Source of the DNA: Zeus faber
Taxonomy: Eukaryota; Chordata; Actinopteri; Zeiformes; Zeidae
Direction: 5' to 3'
Assembly (NCBI GenBank): GCA_960531495.1
Contig: OY482848.1
Location: 25,477,256 to 25,541,255 of the forward strand
DNA length: 64,000 bases
Part shown: positions 36,228-56,720 of the stretch, piece by piece
Numbering within the stretch: position 1 is the first letter of the stretch
Layout: the number at the start of each line of letters is the position of its first letter
The notes under the pieces: model-generated
What the model saw: the letters and a program-made list of their open reading frames with translations, nothing else
What the model was told of the DNA's origin: nothing
Databases searched by the model: none
Program-made: the position numbers and the translations under genes

Positions 36228-39200
36228 TCAGCTGTCCCTCATTCTGTTTCGTACATCCGGTGGCAGCAGATCCACCAGGCTGTCTTCCACCACCACCCCG
36301 CTGAGATTCAGTGAGGGGCAGTCGCCGATTTCCGGCGGTAGATTATCGATGCGGTTTCCTTTGACCTCCAGACGGACCAGCTGGGCCAAGTTGGCCACCC
36401 GGGGGCTCAAGTTGCACAGGCGGTTGTTGCCCAGAGCCAACGTCTTGAGCTTTTTACAGGAGAAGAGCTCCTCCGGAAGAGTCTCCAAGGAGTTGAAAGC
36501 CACAGACAGGAACTGGAGGCTGTGCAGGATTCCCACCTCGGGAGGGAGCGAGACGATCTGGTTGTGGGAGACGTCCAGGTGCCGTAGCTTGGTGCAGTAG
36601 AACATCCTGGAGGGAAGCTTCCGGAGCTTGTTCCAGCTGACGTCCAGTGTCTCCAGCATTTTCAGCTTGCTGATGTGCTCGGGGATGTAGCTTATGCTGT
36701 TGTGCCACAGACGAAGCGTCACCAGGCGCTGGCAGTGTTGCAAGCTCAGGATCTCTTCTACGGTGGTTAACTTGTTGTCCTTCAGGTCCAGCTCCTGGAG
36801 GTTGGCCAGGCTGAAGACAGCACTGGGAATGCGCTCCAGCCCGCACCCAACCAGCTCCAATGAGACTAGGTTGGTCAGCTTCTTCAGGCTGCTAAAGGCT
36901 TGGAGCTTACCTTCATTGTGGATGCACAGCCGCTGCAGTTGCAAAGCAACATCCCCTACACTGTTGGGGATCTTTGTTAGGTTGCTGCGAAAAACAAGTA
37001 CTCGGAGAGCTTTAAGCTCTCTGAGCGAGTCAAGGGCTATGCTCCGAGACACCTCGTTGGTTAGAGGACCGCTCAAATGGAGCTCTTCCAGGGTCTGCAG
37101 GGTGTACATCCACATCGGCATCTCTTCTGCGTTCTCAAACGACAGTCGTAAGATCTTCAGACGCTCCTTGAGGAAGGTCAAGGCGGCTAGCTGGAGCTTG
37201 GTCGGGCAGTGGATCAGAGCAAGTTCCTGCAAAGAACTAAGCTGCGCTACGTTCGAGGAGATGGTGACGTTAGGGATTTGCTCCAGCTTCAACGATTGCA
37301 CCTCCGGAATCTCAAAGACCGTGTCGGGGAGACCCGGCAGCATGAACAAGTGGAGCTCTAGCCGGTCGTCGGCATTCTTCGTCAGACGCGTGCGCAGTTT
37401 CTTCGCAGTCCAATCGTGGTTGAGGTTGACCTGGCGGAGTCGGCTCTCGCTGACCTCCGAGAGAAAGACGGCGAAGCGCTTGGCGTAGAGAGCGTCGTAC
37501 TGGTCGCTGAGGTGGAGGAGGAACGCAAAGTCGTTCTTCACGTCGGGTATGTCGTTGATACCCGTCTCCAATCTCACGTGCTCAAAGGAGTATTCCTTTA
37601 GAGGACGATGGAGGAGCCAGTAGAGGGTGTAGATGCAGAGCAGTCCATAGACTCCCACAAAGCAGATGTAGCAGTAGGCCAGCTTGGAGAAAAGGTGGGC
37701 CTTGTTGTGGTTACAGCAATAGATGTCAAAGCCAGTCAGTTCAGGAGGAACAAGACAGCGCACGACAATCTCAATGTTAGGCGTGAGCACTGCGCTGTAT
37801 ATAGTGATCAAAAGAAACTTGAAAACTTTGAGGGACGTTTGCAGGACATACATGACATAGAGGATGTCCGCCTCCTCCACATGAGTTCTGAACTTCTTCA
37901 CCTTTTCGAACAGGGCCTTGGCCTGTTCGCCTTCCTTCTTGTCCAGGGCGGAGGCAGCCGGCTGAGGCTCCGAGTTTTTTTTGTCCGGGTTGGACTTGAC
38001 GGAGGCCGCCCGCAAGAGCCCCACGTTCTCCTCGTTCATCGAAGCCGCGTCCGGAGCAGCTTTCGACATGGTGTTCCTCCTCAGGATAACCAGTTTCTCC
38101 TCGCCTCTCTCCTCGGACACCTCGCTCAGCGCCCGGGTCGTCCACGGCGAATCGAAGCACTTCCCCAGGATGTTGACGAAGAGCTCGATTTTGGACGACG
38201 TCCCGGGGAACTTGAACCAAAAGCTGCTGGCGACCATGAAGATCATGGTGTGGATGACTACCAGGTAGGGGAAGTACTTGCCATACCAATGGACGGCGCG
38301 TTCGTAGCAGTAGTGGTTGACAAAGAGGTATTGGTGGATGTCCAGGTTGTTCTTGCGGCCGAACACCTCCTGGATGATCGGGCTCGGCGGCTGGACCAGC
38401 GAATGCTCCCATGACTCGTTGGACCTGTAGTCCCGGATGTGGCCGCAGTCGATGGCCCCCGGGGTCGGGCTGGTGAAATGGTTGGGGAGGCAGGAGATCT
38501 TGTCTTGGGTCAGCTTTCGGGGGAAAAACGAGAGACAGAATGAATGATAGAAAAGATGAATAAAGGACAAAAGTAAGAAAGAGAATACGAATGGGAGGCT
38601 GACAGGAAGGAAGTTATCAAACTTAGACTTCAAGATGAGAACAATTGACTAACACTATTGTAACATGTGAATAACAATTTGTTATTCATGTTATTTATTT
38701 ATTATAGTAAAAGTAAAAGATAAGTTCACTCTCAGTAAAAGTGGATGAGATTGTTCCTACAACCGATCATTTATTTATAAGTACATTTGTGGTGAATATA
38801 ACAATGCAATTAATCTTTTAATGTTTAACTTTGTGCACTTTGTATTTTTTTATCAATCTTTCATTTCATTTTATTTTACTTTCTGTGCAGAACCTCGGGT
38901 TTCCTCTCCCGTATGATTTGTGCTATACAAATAGCAATACATATACATATACATACGGTCACACACTATGCAGTGAAATGTCATGACACCGACCAGCGGG
39001 TTTTGCGTAAATCGGCCTCCACACCTCGCATGGGAGATAATAGTGCTGTGACTTTTCCGTTTTTTTTTCCCTCACAAGCTGCAAACCAACTGTTTTCCAT
39101 TTCGTCCCTGTTTAGTTAATATGACACTGATGATGGAGAAAACGAAATTAAACAACAAAGATAGTGTTTTGGACAGACTCCAACTGGGTCGGGAGACCTC

Positions 39201-39626
39201 TTTAATTACAGAGTGTGTGAAGGTCATATCATATCATGGAGTCTGCAGAATGTTAAAGAAAGGTTAAAGAAATGTCCTTAAAGACGCACCGTTTCTTATT
39301 TCTATGGGTTGAATTCTGCCAAGTTTTAACTCGTGTCTAAAAGCTTAGAAGAAAATACATGTTGAGAGTCAGACTCTTGTCAAGTGGGTTGGTGATGATT
39401 ATGCCGCCATGTCCGTTTCCACCCATAACCTGACATTTAGGGATTTAAAAGATTGCGGTGAGAGTTTGGTTTGAAGGCGCCTCACCTGCAAGGTGCAGCC
39501 GAAGACTCCGATCATAAGCATGGCGATGCACAGGTACTCTGAGAAAACATCCCACCACGGCTTCAGCACCCGAAACTGAGGATTCTGCTCCGTGGCAAAG
39601 TTCCGGAATTCACCTACGGGGATCAT
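36228..39626 (-). CDS. lrrc8e: Volume-regulated anion channel subunit LRRC8E
   Basis: LRRC8 proteins form hexameric anion channels opened by cell swelling; LRRC8E assembles with the obligatory LRRC8A. Coding exons: 39626-39486 (47 codons, donor CAG|GTGAGG) and 38513-36228. The total is 808 aa against 796 in human LRRC8E. Exon 1 starts MIPVGEF and contains membrane helix 1 ([17 protein letters not shown]). Exon 2 starts [12 protein letters not shown] and carries the first extracellular loop, helix 2 ([20 protein letters not shown]), the loop motif [18 protein letters not shown], helices 3 and 4 (the latter [20 protein letters not shown]), then about 16 leucine-rich repeats to [35 protein letters not shown] and [18 protein letters not shown] point to LRRC8E over LRRC8A-D. 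An acceptor at about 39640 just before the ATG indicates an upstream noncoding exon. Confidence 0.95.
38920..39010 (+). repeat. Non-LTR tail-like repeat, copy A (partial)
   Basis: The sequence around ACATACGGTCACACACTATG and CAGTGAAATGTCATGACACC is shared with 50308-50445 and, inverted, with 55018-55165. It lies in the lrrc8e intron. It resembles the conserved 3' end of fish LINE/SINE elements. Confidence 0.6.
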
Positions 39627-40399
39627 GCTGGCTGCTTCTGCCGCAAGGAGATGAAGGAGTGGGAAATTAGGGACTGCGGGCTATTGTGAGGAATAAAAGG
39701 ATCCAAGTGGCGTTTCCATCAGATTGTCTGTGTTGGGTGGATTAACGCTGCGGGGCCCGCAACTTCCTCTCGAAACCGCCACTTTTTTTTTTTATTACAA
39801 CATCCTGGTTTCTACTCATCTTGGTTCTAAGGCCAGATTCACACCGCGTCCGACAAATGACAAGAACAAACTGGAAGTCCGTTCATTCCTATGGAGAGTC
39901 GGATTCCGCACGAGGAAAGCTATAACGGGCCGCGGTGCCGAATTTGGGCTCGGGGATGCGCTCACATTTTTCAACCTGGAAAATCAACTCAACCCAAGTT
40001 TCCGTCCGGAAGTTAAAAAAGGTCAGGGTTTTTTTATTGGAATTTGGCTTAAAACGAAGTAAATAAGACCCACTTTTTTATATATATACTTTGCAAACAC
40101 TACATAAAGGAAACGCTTAACTCTTTATTAAACATGGGAAATGTCCAGCGAATCAAACTACTCGTTGTTATATTGGAAAACAAACAGCTCTCCCATTTTC
40201 CCTGAGATTTTGTGACGTGAAACTCAGACAGTTCATTGGACGGCCACCCGGGGGCGAGGATCCGGCTGTCTGATGCGATAACGGATTCGATGTGAAGCGC
40301 GCTTGAGACTTGGCCACTTTCTTTGCCCTCTTGTGATTGATTTGTTTGATTTCTCTTAGTCACTTGAGGTGGTGGGTGGGGGGCCCTCATCCGAGAGGG

Positions 40400-40570
40400 C
40401 CGTTCCTTTTTGTGAGCGTTCATCTATATCGAGCGTTTACTGACCCAAACCAGGAAAGCGGGAAAGGCGGACCCCGCCACCAACAGTGCAAACAGCGACG
40501 GGAGGAGCACATGCATTATGCAAATACATTGAATGGCCATTCCTTAAAAAGTGCCAGGTAAAAAAGTAGG
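40400..40570 (+). repeat. Dispersed repeat, copy 2
   Basis: Related to 15130-15330 in the same orientation, with the shared blocks GTTCATC, GACCCCGCCACCAACA, GGAGCACAT, GCAAATACATTGAATGGCCA and TAAAAAGTGCCA followed by an A-rich end. It lies between the proposed noncoding exon and the first coding exon of lrrc8e. Element class is unknown. Confidence 0.65.
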
Positions 40571-41307
40571 AAAGATGGGATTTTTGTTTTATTTATTTTT
40601 TTTAAACCAAATCTTACCGTTTTACCGCTTTAAACAGGCTTTGAAACAAAACCGCGGGGCCCAAAGGACAATTAAATAGTTAAATGATAAAATCGAAGTT
40701 CATTTAAAGAAAAGTTAGGCAAGGAAATACCCGGAGAATAAAACGTTTGTTGACAGCCTACAGACTGAGGAAAGCGGAGGCGGTGTCTGTGTCATAAGGG
40801 CAGGACTGGCTCCTGTACAAACCTACAAAGCAGATCAACTAGTTTGACAACATTACCCCGAAAGAGGGACTGAGACAAAAAGAAAAAAAAAGAAAAGGCT
40901 CATATCGTGTTCGGGGGGGAGGGGGGGGGGCTACAATGTAGGAGAACCTAAGAATCAAGTCCAAAACGTCTTCAAATGAGACAGGAAAAACATTTGAACA
41001 AGAATTAAATTCCTGATGAGAGTCCAAAGGATCCAACAAGGTCCAAGGTGGCCACACCTCATCTGACCAGACCGGACCTGCCAAACAAAAACAACTTCCA
41101 GTCTGCTTTGTCTCATGCTATTCCCGATTTCAGTGTCGTTTCAAAGGAACCTCGTGGAGATAAAAGGTAAACGCGCGTTTTTGTCGTGTTGTTGTGTTTT
41201 TGAGGGAGACACCGTGCAGGTGTCACAGCGACGCACCTGGGCCGCTCTGTTGCGCACAAACCAGCGCAGCTTCATTTCATTCCAGCTTCATTTTACTAAC
41301 AAACCTT

Positions 41308-41335
41308 TTTATTATTATTATTATTATTATTATTT
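41308..41335. repeat. (ATT)n microsatellite
   Basis: About nine ATT units in the presumed 5' intron of lrrc8e. Confidence 0.9.
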
Positions 41336-41480
41336 AAACTTGACACCGTCTATGTTATTGCCCAAGCAGCAAACCAACTAATTCGTTTCATTTTCTTTTA
41401 TGACTTTAAATTCGTGAAAAGGTGACTTTAAGGCACTTTACCATCATGTCTTGTTTATTTCCAGGCGTTAGAAAGCTCAC

Positions 41481-41640
41481 CTCCGTCCGCGGTCTCCGAG
41501 GGGGTCCGCTGGGTCTGGCAGAGCTGTCCAGGTCCCGGGATCCTGGGGCCGCGGAGGCAGATCCACACTGACAGCCTCGACACCCCCGCCCCCTGGCTAC
41601 CTGAGAGGAGGATCGCTCTTCATTTTAAGGATACTGGAGA
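41481..41640 (-). other. lrrc8e: Probable noncoding first exon and promoter of lrrc8e
   Basis: A GC- and CpG-rich island in otherwise AT-rich DNA. On the minus strand it ends CGGACGGAG|GTGAGC, a good donor at 41481/41480. The first coding exon of lrrc8e has an acceptor just before its ATG (about 39640), so a 5' noncoding exon is required and this is the best candidate. The transcription start is not determined. Confidence 0.42.
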
Positions 41641-41649
41641 GCGGAGATG

Positions 41650-42640
41650 ATCTGACTTGTGGGGAAAGGTGATCGCGGCAAGATCCCTTGTTTTGTGATG
41701 TGAGTTTGGGTGCAAAGTAACCTACTCAGACATTTAGTTAGTAATTTAATTACTTTTTTTTTTTAATTAAAAAAGCAATTTCCCCCTGGGATTATTAAAG
41801 TATTTCTAATTCAGATTATTTTTTTACTCAAGTAAAAGTGAAAATACCCAATGCACAAAATTACTTACAAATACAGCCACAGTACCCTAGTTACTTTGCA
41901 CCACTGCCAACATGCAGTGATACAAAGTAACTAAATACAAGTATTTAAGTAACTTTGTCAAGTATCTAGGTACGCAATAATAATAATAATAATAATAATA
42001 GCGTTAAAGTAAATTGTAGCACTCATCTGCAGGAAAAAAAAAGTACAATAGCACTTTATGCCGCATAAGACTTATATCAGGGCACTGGGTATGATAAAGT
42101 ATTAAAAGTTAAAGCACTTAAGCACTTTTAAGAGTCATTTTGTGGAAGGGTATATGTACTTTTACTTAAAAGGTCGGAATACTTCTTCCGCCACTGCCTG
42201 TATGTCCGAAAAGTTATCCTCTACGGTACATTTAGGGGGCCCGTGGCGTTGATTCCATGTGAGGCTGGTCGGTCCGGCCGTTGAACGTTCATTTGCATGT
42301 TCTTCCAGCGGCGACAAGGCTCCATCTCTGGCTGAACCTGCTGTACCGCAAACCCACCTACGGACACGGACTGGGTCGTCAGGTTCAGTGGGCTCTGGCC
42401 ACATCTAGTGGCTCAACCGGGTACCACAGGTATTAAGCAGGCATCGGACGTAAATGTTGTACTTTTAAAAAGCCTTTAAGACACATTTGAATGTCATTTA
42501 ATATGAATTAATGAGATCAAATGTTAAAATGATAGCCTCAAAATCTAATTCAAGACTTAAGTGGCTTTTTAAAGGACCGGCAGACACCCTGTATACATAT
42601 ACATAAAACTCAATAAAACCCACACATTTCATGATGTAGA
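41650..42640. other. Spacer between lrrc8e and keap1b with element remnants
   Basis: No coding homology was recognised. AATTTCCCCCTGGGATTATT and AAAGTATTTCT at 41777-41810 resemble the 3' tail of fish non-LTR elements. An (AAT)n run lies at 41974-42000. Confidence 0.45.
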
Positions 42641-42699
42641 ATACAGCTTTTTCTTTTGGTTTTAATCAAAAATAAAAAAGAAAGTACTTCATTGCAGGG

Positions 42700-44230
42700 C
42701 TGCAAGCGCAAAATAAACATACTTTTATTTTACAATGTATTTTGTACAGAGTATTTTTGCAGAAAATTTGACAAAAGCAGACAAATATAGTTGTTTTCAT
42801 TCTGACTACCGACGAGAAACAAAAAGAAGAAATCCCTTTCAACATGTCAAAGGTTTAACAAATGTTTGAAATAAGCATTCACAGGCATTCCTGGTAGTTA
42901 CGATGCATGCGAGTTTAATCGGAAAAACACAACACCTCCAAAGTCCAACTCAATACAACATTGTCAGTTAAGAGGAACAGGAAAACCAAAAGGACCGGAA
43001 TAAATAAAAAAATAAAAATAAAAAAAAGCAAACTAAAATTGCTAAATTCTGTACAAGAATTTGTAAAATATCAATGTACAAAATGTCACTTGAAAACTTT
43101 TTGTAGCTTAAATTGCTGTTACAAACACTACTCTTTGAGCGGATATTTTTGTTTTATTTACAAACGATGGTCACTTGTGTTTCTGAGGTCCGACTGACGT
43201 TTATCCTCCGGGCCTGGAGGAGGAGCTGGGTGCTGGAACTGGTTTGTAATGTCCAGAATTAGTGTTTTTCTCCCTTTCGGGAAATTTTGATGAGTTGTAT
43301 CAATCGCATGTTTCTAAATGCTGCAGTTTTCACTTTAACCCCCCCCCCCCCAAAAAAAACCCCCAAAAAAATAAAAAAACTTGTGCTCAACCACTTTCTC
43401 GGCACTTAAGTAAATAAAATAACCAAAAGAATAATGACAGACTGCCCCAAGACAATAAAAACGGTCTGTGACAGTCCTATGATTTGCCATTTAAAAAAAC
43501 AAAACAAAAAAAAAACAACAAATCCCCACAAGGATTCCAACTAATAGCAACGTGTCCGAGAATGTGTCTTATTATTTAGGTAATGTCAACGTTCTGATTT
43601 GTGTCCCTTATGGTTTTGGGGACGAGACACTTAAATTAAATCTATGCCTGATATTGTGAAGGTCTGGAAAAAGGCTGAAATTCTCTCCCTCTTTTTTATT
43701 TTTTTTTTTATTTTTTTATTTTTTTAAAGCAGCTCAGTGGCAGATACTGAGGCCACGTCAAGTCATGGCACATTGCACTTCACCGCCTTGTTCTGCCTGA
43801 ATGTAACCGTTTTGCTACAACTGGTCGATTTTAAACCCCCCCCATCCATTCCCAACCTCCCATTTTGGTTCCCGCCCCCCCCGGAGGCTGGTCGTGAAAA
43901 AATAGAAAATGTGTTGCGTAGCCCTACTCCCGTAAAAGCTCATTTTGAGCACACAGCCCTTTCTCCCCCATCGGTCAAACCCGGGAGACATTGGTCCAAT
44001 CTGGGACTTCAAAACAGCGAAACCCAAGCCTGTCCGATTGATCAAACAATAGAACTGGAGAAATTCTGGAAAACGAGAGATTTTCTTACTTTAAATCCAC
44101 ACATGAAAACGGGTGAGGCCACCAAAAAGTATTTTTTGCCCGTTAGCTGTGAATGAGGGGAGTCGATTTGTAAAGATGGAAGACTGAGAACGGGGCTAGA
44201 AAACGGGGGTGTGGGGGGGGGGTGCCTTGC
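42700..44230 (-). other. keap1b: Probable 3' untranslated region of keap1b
   Basis: About 1.5 kb of AT-rich, homopolymer-rich sequence follows the keap1b stop codon on the minus strand. An AATAAA at 42729-42724 (minus) is a plausible polyadenylation signal; other AATAAA-like hexamers closer to the stop (about 43155 and 43690-43725) could be used instead. Confidence 0.45.
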
Positions 44231-51875
<7,645 letters not shown>

Positions 51876-53283
51876 TTCACCAACCTCGTTGTACTTTCTC
51901 TTCCCCCTCTACTTTCCTCAAGTTCCTTCTCGTCCTCCTATTCAAGTACGGCGGGCGGGGCCACGGGGCATCCTCGCTCCATGGGAGGGGATGGGGTACG
52001 ACGGAGAAAAGAGGTGGAAACTTGTAGAGGGTGTTACAGAAGGTGCCAGGCTTTCCCAGGTACACTTAGTTGCTGTTGTTGTTGTTTTTTCCAGCAAAGT
52101 GCCACTGTGAGAACAGTTTACGTGGATATAGATTTCCTGACTTGGTTTAGTCCTTGAGAGCAGCCATGGTGAGCTCTAACGTGCTTCTAACGTGCTCCAA
52201 AACACTTCTCTTCTAAATGCCAGCCATTGCTGTCTGCACTTTTACACAGTGCAAGTCACAATAGGATTTATTGCATCATTAATGGCTTGAGGTCTGGCAC
52301 AGTCTCAGGGGTTTCCTTTGTTATTACTATACTTCTTGGAGACAGGAGAGGGGAGAACTGGTGGTTTTATATTATAAGGAATGCAGCAGGTACAGCCAGG
52401 CCCAATTAAACCGTGTGCCTGTTGTCTTTCCCCCCCTCAGCTGTGAAAACGTCAGCACAATGACCAGCTAATATAGAGAACAGTCTCAACAAAAATAAAG
52501 TATTTTGGAACATTCATCTTGCCTAATGCTCCATTTTTTACAAGGTACACACCTTGTTAACCAAATTAAGCTTATCCCGCTCAAAAAAGAGGCATCTTCA
52601 AAATACAAGTTACCCCATAAGAATGTGTAGATTTATATAAACAGACCTATGAGAATAAACAATAGAAAGGTCGTACTTGTATATTGACTGAAGTGCAAAG
52701 CTGAACTGAAGTACTAATACATTTTATAAGGGGTAATAATTTTAAAGGTTACACCGCTTCCAAAGGCTGCAGATTCGGATACTGTTGTCGAAGCCGTGGA
52801 AGTGTCGTCAACACATCGAGGGGGGGGGGACTGGGGTGGGGTGCCAAAAGTGACATGAGCGTAACTTGGAGCCCTCGTCACCAAGGGGGGGGGAGGGGGC
52901 GGGCGCTGGAGGAGCTTTCTTTGGAGAGGCCTTCCTAGAGGTCGGTCTGCTCAGGAATCTGTTTGCACGGCAGTGTTTACTGGGAAGCTGTTGGCTCAGC
53001 TGACAACTATAAGAAATGAAGAGAGAGGGAGAGGGTCTGTGTTTACATGTGGTCTGGTTTGCTTCTAAGTGAAATTTATATCATTTTATATTTTTTTATA
53101 AGCTTAAACTACTGTTACTGGCCACATTACTTTAAAGTAGGCTTAAATGTGTAAAAAGGGAGCTTGATAGTGTGAATAAATTGCTTTGCATATAAGCACC
53201 ACAAGGTTCAAATGTTTAAAAGTCTGCCAAGTGCTAGCAAGTATGAACTTATCATTTTCAAAAGATAACTTTATGGCGACTCA

Positions 53284-53293
53284 AGTGACTCAG
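53284..53293 (+). promoter_or_regulatory. ARE-core motif in the keap1b 5' intron
   Basis: GTGACTCAGC fits the antioxidant response element core RTGACNNNGC bound by Nrf2 with small Maf proteins. The extended consensus is not complete. Occupancy is inferred. Confidence 0.35.
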
Positions 53294-55017
53294 CTAAAGC
53301 AGCAGTGTAGCAATTTCCTATGCAAACATTTTCTGAAATTAGAAACAATTCCTTCACACCCATACTGTGTTATTCCATGACTACACAGAGGGGTCAAAGT
53401 ATTCTGCTAGTCATGGTGAACTTGCCCCTGAACATCCTGACTCACATCCAGAACTGGTGACTGGTCTTTAAATCTCTTATAAGAACACTGAATCTCACAT
53501 TCCATGGGCACGAAAAACATTTACCAAGCTATTATCAAGGCCCAGCCCAAATCTCCATTCCAAACTCAGAAGTCCATAGACTGTAAGCGTAAAATATGGT
53601 CGAACTTTTCTGGTCTTCAAATCACAGAAAAATAAAAACAAGAAAACATGGCTACTCCCGTTCAGCAGAGGAGAACAGGGAGTTAGTGTATACTTCAAAA
53701 AGACTAAAAAGTGAGTCAGCTATGTTGGGTTTGATAAAGCAACAGACCGTCCTCCAGATCCAACACCACATGCAAAAAATAGGGATGTGCCAAAAAAGGT
53801 GACTAACTGAATAGTTGTTTGTAAGGACATGGGGCCAATGTCTTTCAAAATCAAATATAGGCCTAATAAAAAAAAGTTGTTTCAGTCATGCTATTTCTTA
53901 TGTCAATTATTTTGAGATATCAGTTGATTTGTTTCCTTTTACATGGATATTGCCGATTTTATGTTGGCAAAGAAATCTAATTTGATGAGTCAAAACAAGC
54001 AGTTTGTGCTTTTTTTTTTTTTTTTAATAGTTTGTTGATTATACACAAAAATCCCTAGCACACCTTGACAGAACAACACGTTTGATAGGTAATAGCAATC
54101 ATTTCCTTTTGTTTTCTAACATCTATACCATCTATTACACAACCCCTTAAACATTTGTATATTTGGACAGGTGCTCCTTACCCGAAACCTAAACAGCCAA
54201 GTAGATATAATCTTCATGTTTATGTTATTAGATGGCTTCTTGCCCACAAAGATATGACATACAGGAATGCAGAATGTGTTGTGCCCGGCTAAGGGAAAGC
54301 AGGACGGCATGGGCAGACCTAGCGATTGAAATTAAGTCTGAATTTAGCAGAGCAGCATGACCGTTTGGGAGTTTCCTTGTGTCTTGTGACCAATCAAATC
54401 AGGTATAAAGAGGAGGGGAAACGTGTGTGCCGTGAACCTGGGAGAAAGTTGCCGACCCCAGATTGTTTTTTTTGGGCTGTGCAGCAGTTATTTATATAAC
54501 AATAATAAGTTATTTGAATAGATATATTAAAATACTAATTAAACAAAAGTTACGTTTTTTTCCCCCCCAAACACCTGTACAACATAAAAACAATCATACT
54601 AAAAAGCAGATGAATCCTCCCTTTGAGGAAACAGTTTGTTTCTGAGTAGGCTATAAATCTCCCGTTACAATAACATGCGGCAGCATTGACTAGATTTTGC
54701 CAAATGCCCGTCCAAGTCTTCCCTGACCCAGCCTAAGTCACTCAGCTATAACGCCGGGTGCAGATGTTCCCAGTTATATAACAAAGCACCTTATGGTGTA
54801 CACATACAGCAATCATTTCTTCCTGTGGTGATAAGAGACAACGGTGCAGGCCAAGTTATCAGCACTTCGGCTTTCCATATCACAGTAGACCACTAAATAG
54901 GTCACTATGTGTCTACTATCAGTGTCATATTAAACAATCTGTGTGTTATCAGTTTGGTTACAGTAGTTTGCAACTAAAGATATTTAAGATTATTAATTTA
55001 TGTCTGTGAGCACCTTG

Positions 55018-55165
55018 TGTCGATTACGCACATTTTTGTCTTTTTTTGTATTTTTAGAGCTTATAGAGCTTATTGTGCGTAATCACTGGGTGTCATGACA
55101 TTTCACTGCATATATGTATGACCGTATGTATATGTATGTGACAAATGATCTCTTGAACTTGACAT
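55018..55165 (-). repeat. Non-LTR tail-like repeat, copy C, inverted
   Basis: The reverse complement of this segment matches 50308-50445 over about 140 bp, including GCAGTGAAATGTCATGACAC and AAGCTCTATAAGCTCTAAAA. It lies in the 5' intron of keap1b, so copies B and C flank the first two coding exons in opposite orientation. Confidence 0.75.
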
Positions 55166-56530
55166 CAAAAAGGACTTGCTTTAGACGCTGCATGTTGAAA
55201 TACCAAAACACGAAAAACGGAACACATCATATGTCAGTGAGTGTGGGATAGGGAGGACTTTTTACTTTTAGTTTCTGGGTTAGTTTCACAGGAGAACATG
55301 ATGTGTTGCTCAACCTCACTCTGATATGAATCTATGGTGATTGACCTCTAAAGTACAGGCCTTTCAATCCCTGCTGGTAGAGAAGTATAGCCTGGGCTAA
55401 GAGAAGTCACTTTACAGGTACTCCTCACTTAACGACCTACCTGTCTCACGACCGTTCAGACTTATGAGCAGCTCTCTGACCAGTCTGTATTGTCCACTGC
55501 GTACAATACCACGGAGTCTCAGTGTCAAGCATCTCATCGCACATCACCCTTTATATACTATATGCACTATTATATACTCTATACTCATGCGTTTACAATA
55601 ACTGTTGACATTTTAAGATCTACAGGCGGACAAGGGACAATAAGCAAAACATAGCTCCCCGACACGATTAAAATGAATTAGGCAGAGAGCGTCCATTAGT
55701 GACAGTTGCGATCTGCTTTTCTTAGCATATATATATATATATATATATATAACTGAGAGGTACAGAGAGAGCAACTGTGGTTAACAATGGCTTGTATACA
55801 TTCATCCAGAACACGACGAGATCGTCACACAAGACTGACAGTTGAGACCCCCCTGTAAAGAAAATGCTCATGCAAGACCGAAGTGGGCCATAGTTCATAT
55901 GAGAATATAATAACAGAATATGGGGATAAGAATATAAGAACAAGTATAACAATAATCACAACAGTGACTCATCGATCCAAGTCTTCAGCAGAACGACCAG
56001 CGAAGTGGAACTCGGTGTACCAAAATATGACCCAGAAGTGGAGCCAATCCTTACGTAAACCACAACGGAATATATGTCTGCGGGTCACTCTCGTCCATAC
56101 ACTATTGACCCATGGGTTCGTTGCCCCGTGTTAAATACACTACATGCGTTATTTTTGCGTGGTCAAAATGTAACGCTAAAATGTAGTTATATATCGCAAA
56201 AGAAACAGACGGCGTCGCGGCGTGTCATTTACGACTGCTCTGAACGCATCTTTACCAGCGATAAACACAACAACGCCGGGGTCTGTGACTTACGACTGAC
56301 TTGAACGCATCTTCACCGGTGACAAACAGCGAAATAACACTCGTCTTGTTTGATTTAGCGGCGTTGTGGCTCTGTAAGTGCATGCGTACACAAACGGTAC
56401 CGACCCGGGGGCTGTAGGTACGTTTCCTGCGGTAAACAACACTCGCGATTTGACAATGATTTTAACCAAACGGGGGGAAAATCCGCCGGGTGGATCCGTT
56501 TGCGAGGAAAAAAAAAACAAAAAAACTCAC

Positions 56531-56720
56531 GTAGCCTAGCACAGTGCTCCCGTCGCCGCTGTCTGCCACATAAGAAGAGCGGGGGGGGAAAAGCTGTAAC
56601 TCATCGTGACTAAGCATTGTAGGGGCCTCCTCCCGCTGTCAAAATAAGAGAGCGCCGCCCGCCGCAGCGCTGAGCGCCAGGGCGTCGTGGCGGGCTTTGG
56701 CGGGTGGGGCTTTTACTATG
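56531..56720 (-). promoter_or_regulatory. keap1b: CpG-rich promoter and noncoding first exon of keap1b
   Basis: On the minus strand the sequence ends GTGCTAGGCTAC|GTGAGT, a strong donor at 56531/56530, after a CpG-rich stretch containing GCGGCGACGGGAGC. Upstream (56600-56720) are GC boxes and CpG clusters with no TATA box. This is the right place and strand for the noncoding first exon and promoter of keap1b, whose start codon lies about 4.7 kb further on. The exact transcription start is unknown. Confidence 0.55.
56601..56619 (+). promoter_or_regulatory. Antioxidant response element in the keap1b promoter
   Basis: TCATCGTGACTAAGCATTG matches the extended ARE consensus TMANNRTGAYNNNGCRWWWW at nearly every constrained position (core RTGACNNNGC complete). 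It lies on the strand opposite to keap1b transcription, within about 90 bp of the first-exon donor. In mammals, an ARE on the reverse strand of the KEAP1 promoter is reported to let Nrf2 induce its own repressor. Confidence 0.6.

Larger units (their letters stand above)
52110..56500. other. Long 5' intron of keap1b
   Basis: The stretch lies between the proposed noncoding first exon (56531 and up) and the exon with the start codon. A candidate acceptor, CTGTTCTCACAG, occurs near 52108. No other gene was seen. It contains G-rich stretches at about 52820-52905, consensus-like antioxidant elements (GTGACTCAGC at 53284-53293), repeat copy C and an (AT)n tract at 55724-55752. Confidence 0.5.

Noticed and set aside
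37608..38414. Long + strand open frame over lrrc8e
   Set aside because: It is the antisense shadow of the large lrrc8e exon; the minus-strand frame matches LRRC8E along its whole length.
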